NCBI GenBank assembly: GCA_948099385.1
Contig: CANUEZ040000031.1
Coordinates: 3,713,001-3,777,000 of the forward strand
Origin: Fasciola hepatica
Taxonomy: Eukaryota; Platyhelminthes; Trematoda; Plagiorchiida; Fasciolidae
Direction: 5' to 3'
Length of the DNA stretch: 64,000 bases
Shown here: in pieces, positions 62,890 to 64,000 of the stretch
Layout of the letters: each line of letters begins with the position of its first letter
Numbering within the stretch: position 1 is the first letter of the stretch
The notes under the pieces: generated by a model
Seen by the model: only the letters and a program-made list of their open reading frames with translations
Databases searched by the model: none
What the model was told of the DNA's origin: nothing
Program-made: the position numbers and the translations under genes

Positions 62890-63888
62890 AAATGAGCCAG
62901 GGTGCAGTTTCTGAACACCTTAAGCACGAACTCGGCTTCAGATGTTCATGTAAAAGTTCTTTATGCTGGAAATGAATTTCTCTGGTACACTCTTCAACAA
63001 GTGGCAGCGCCAGAGAATTGTGCGGTCGTCTGATTCGAAGGCCGCTTTTAGAGCAAGAAAACTGAGGACAGTTGGTTTATCGAGGGTGCGTCTATGTTCT
63101 AAAATTCGTTGAAGAGTGAATATGTGATCAATACAATCTCAACCGGGTGTAAATCTAGCCTGATGCTTGCGCGAGCATTGTTCGCGAGTGGTTAATAAGC
63201 GGTGAAGAATAATACCAGCGAGCATTTTAGATGCGATGCTAAGCAAACTTATTCCCGTGGTTTTCACAGGAGGACCTATCATGCTTCTAAATCGGCACGA
63301 TCGCTGACTCACACCAACTTTTTTCGAATTTGTTCCCTATGCCATGCCAAACTGAGGAGCTTTTCAACTCCAATAATAAGGTCGAGCTACTGTCTTTGAA
63401 AACAAACGGAGGTAACCCCTCTGGTCCAGCAGCCTTCTGTCTTTTAAGATAGCCTATCTCACGAAGAACCTCCGCTTATGACGGAGTACCGCCATGTACA
63501 ACCGGAGCTGGAGCAATGGTGCTACTTAGCAAGCCTGCCGTGGATAAAGGCCAAATAAACTGATTTTGGAAATGCTCCGCCCAGCGAACTAGACGACGAC
63601 CCTGAGTTTGAATCAGTCAGCCGTTCGCCTCTTTGATCAGTTCACTAATGCCCGCGTTTTGAGGACCGGTATTTTTGATTAGGCGAAAAAGATTGCGGCT
63701 GTTGCCGATCACCGCAGGCTTCTCCATATCCCTACAGTTTGCAACCCGCCGCTGCTCACGGTCATTTCTCAGGCTACGAATCAGTTGGCGTTTACAGCAT
63801 ACCCGTTCGTCATCATATCTGGAATCTGGAGGAATCGACCTGCTAGCATTTAACAGTCCAACTGAGGATGCAGATATCCATCGTTTCC

Positions 63889-63890
<2 letters not shown>
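62890..63890 (-). mobile_element. RTE-type LINE fragment (linker and reverse-transcriptase first half)
   Basis: DNA and decayed minus-strand frames align with 34290-35200: the FLALKAAF-SDDRTILW block near 63030, the C-DHIFTLQRIL block near 63120, the KAAGPEGLPPFVF block near 63420 and the linker ending near 63800. Stops are frequent. The 5' part is replaced by GT repeats running to the window end. Confidence 0.72.
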
Positions 63891-63919
<29 letters not shown>

Positions 63920-64000
63920 GTGTGTGTATGTGTGTATGTGTGTATGGGTGTATGTGTGTATATGTATGTGTGTGTGTATGTGTGTATGTGTGTAGGTGTG
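63890..64000. repeat. GT/GTAT-rich satellite-like tract reaching the window end
   Basis: Runs of GTGTGTATGTGTGTATG continue to the last base, so the full length is unknown. Confidence 0.9.

Overview
This window is metazoan nuclear DNA. It holds the middle of one large, intron-rich gene and a dense load of decayed retroelements. I read ten exons on the + strand between 7642 and 58329. Together they encode about 874 residues of a plexin: a PSI cysteine module, several IPT/TIG Ig-like modules, a transmembrane helix, a juxtamembrane heptad-like segment and the start of the intracellular RasGAP domain. All nine internal splice junctions have AG/GT borders and matching codon phase. The Sema domain must lie upstream of the window. 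The GAP arginine motif, the Rho-binding domain and the C-terminus must lie downstream. I see no complete gene, no start codon and no terminal exon.

The organism is most likely a flatworm, probably a trematode. The reasons are multi-kilobase introns, RTE-type, CR1-type and Penelope-like retroelements of the kinds known from schistosomes and liver flukes, intermediate base composition and long AT microsatellites. This is inference from element style; no single marker proves it.

Layout: 1-387 is unassigned. 388-6333 is a tandem duplication of a 2,973-bp unit, with only two differences noticed between the copies. 7642-11878 has the PSI exon and the first IPT exon. 12700-17321 has a CR1-like relic and a 5'-truncated RTE copy, both antisense to the plexin. 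20668-24240 has three IPT exons, with a sense-strand RTE fragment inside one intron. 24476-36240 is a 12-kb block of RTE copies and fragments inside one intron, all antisense. 37929-39837 has two exons, one with an unusual hydrophilic insert. 40395-46000 has a Penelope-like fragment, a 147-bp AT repeat and another RTE relic. 46410-46647 encodes the transmembrane segment. 50230-55560 has one RTE fragment and a second, sense-strand RTE family. 56780-58329 has the first two cytoplasmic exons. 58780-64000 has a SINE, a foldback, a TA-flanked inverted-repeat element (MITE) and more RTE relics.

No prokaryotic features, CRISPR arrays, rRNA or functional tRNA genes were found. The short open frames outside the plexin exons and retroelements look like chance frames or antisense shadows. 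The points most worth following are the very recent 3-kb tandem duplication, the plexin-specific inserts, the two RTE copies sharing the same ruined catalytic motif, the TA-flanked MITE and the microsatellite that serves as a splice-acceptor tract.
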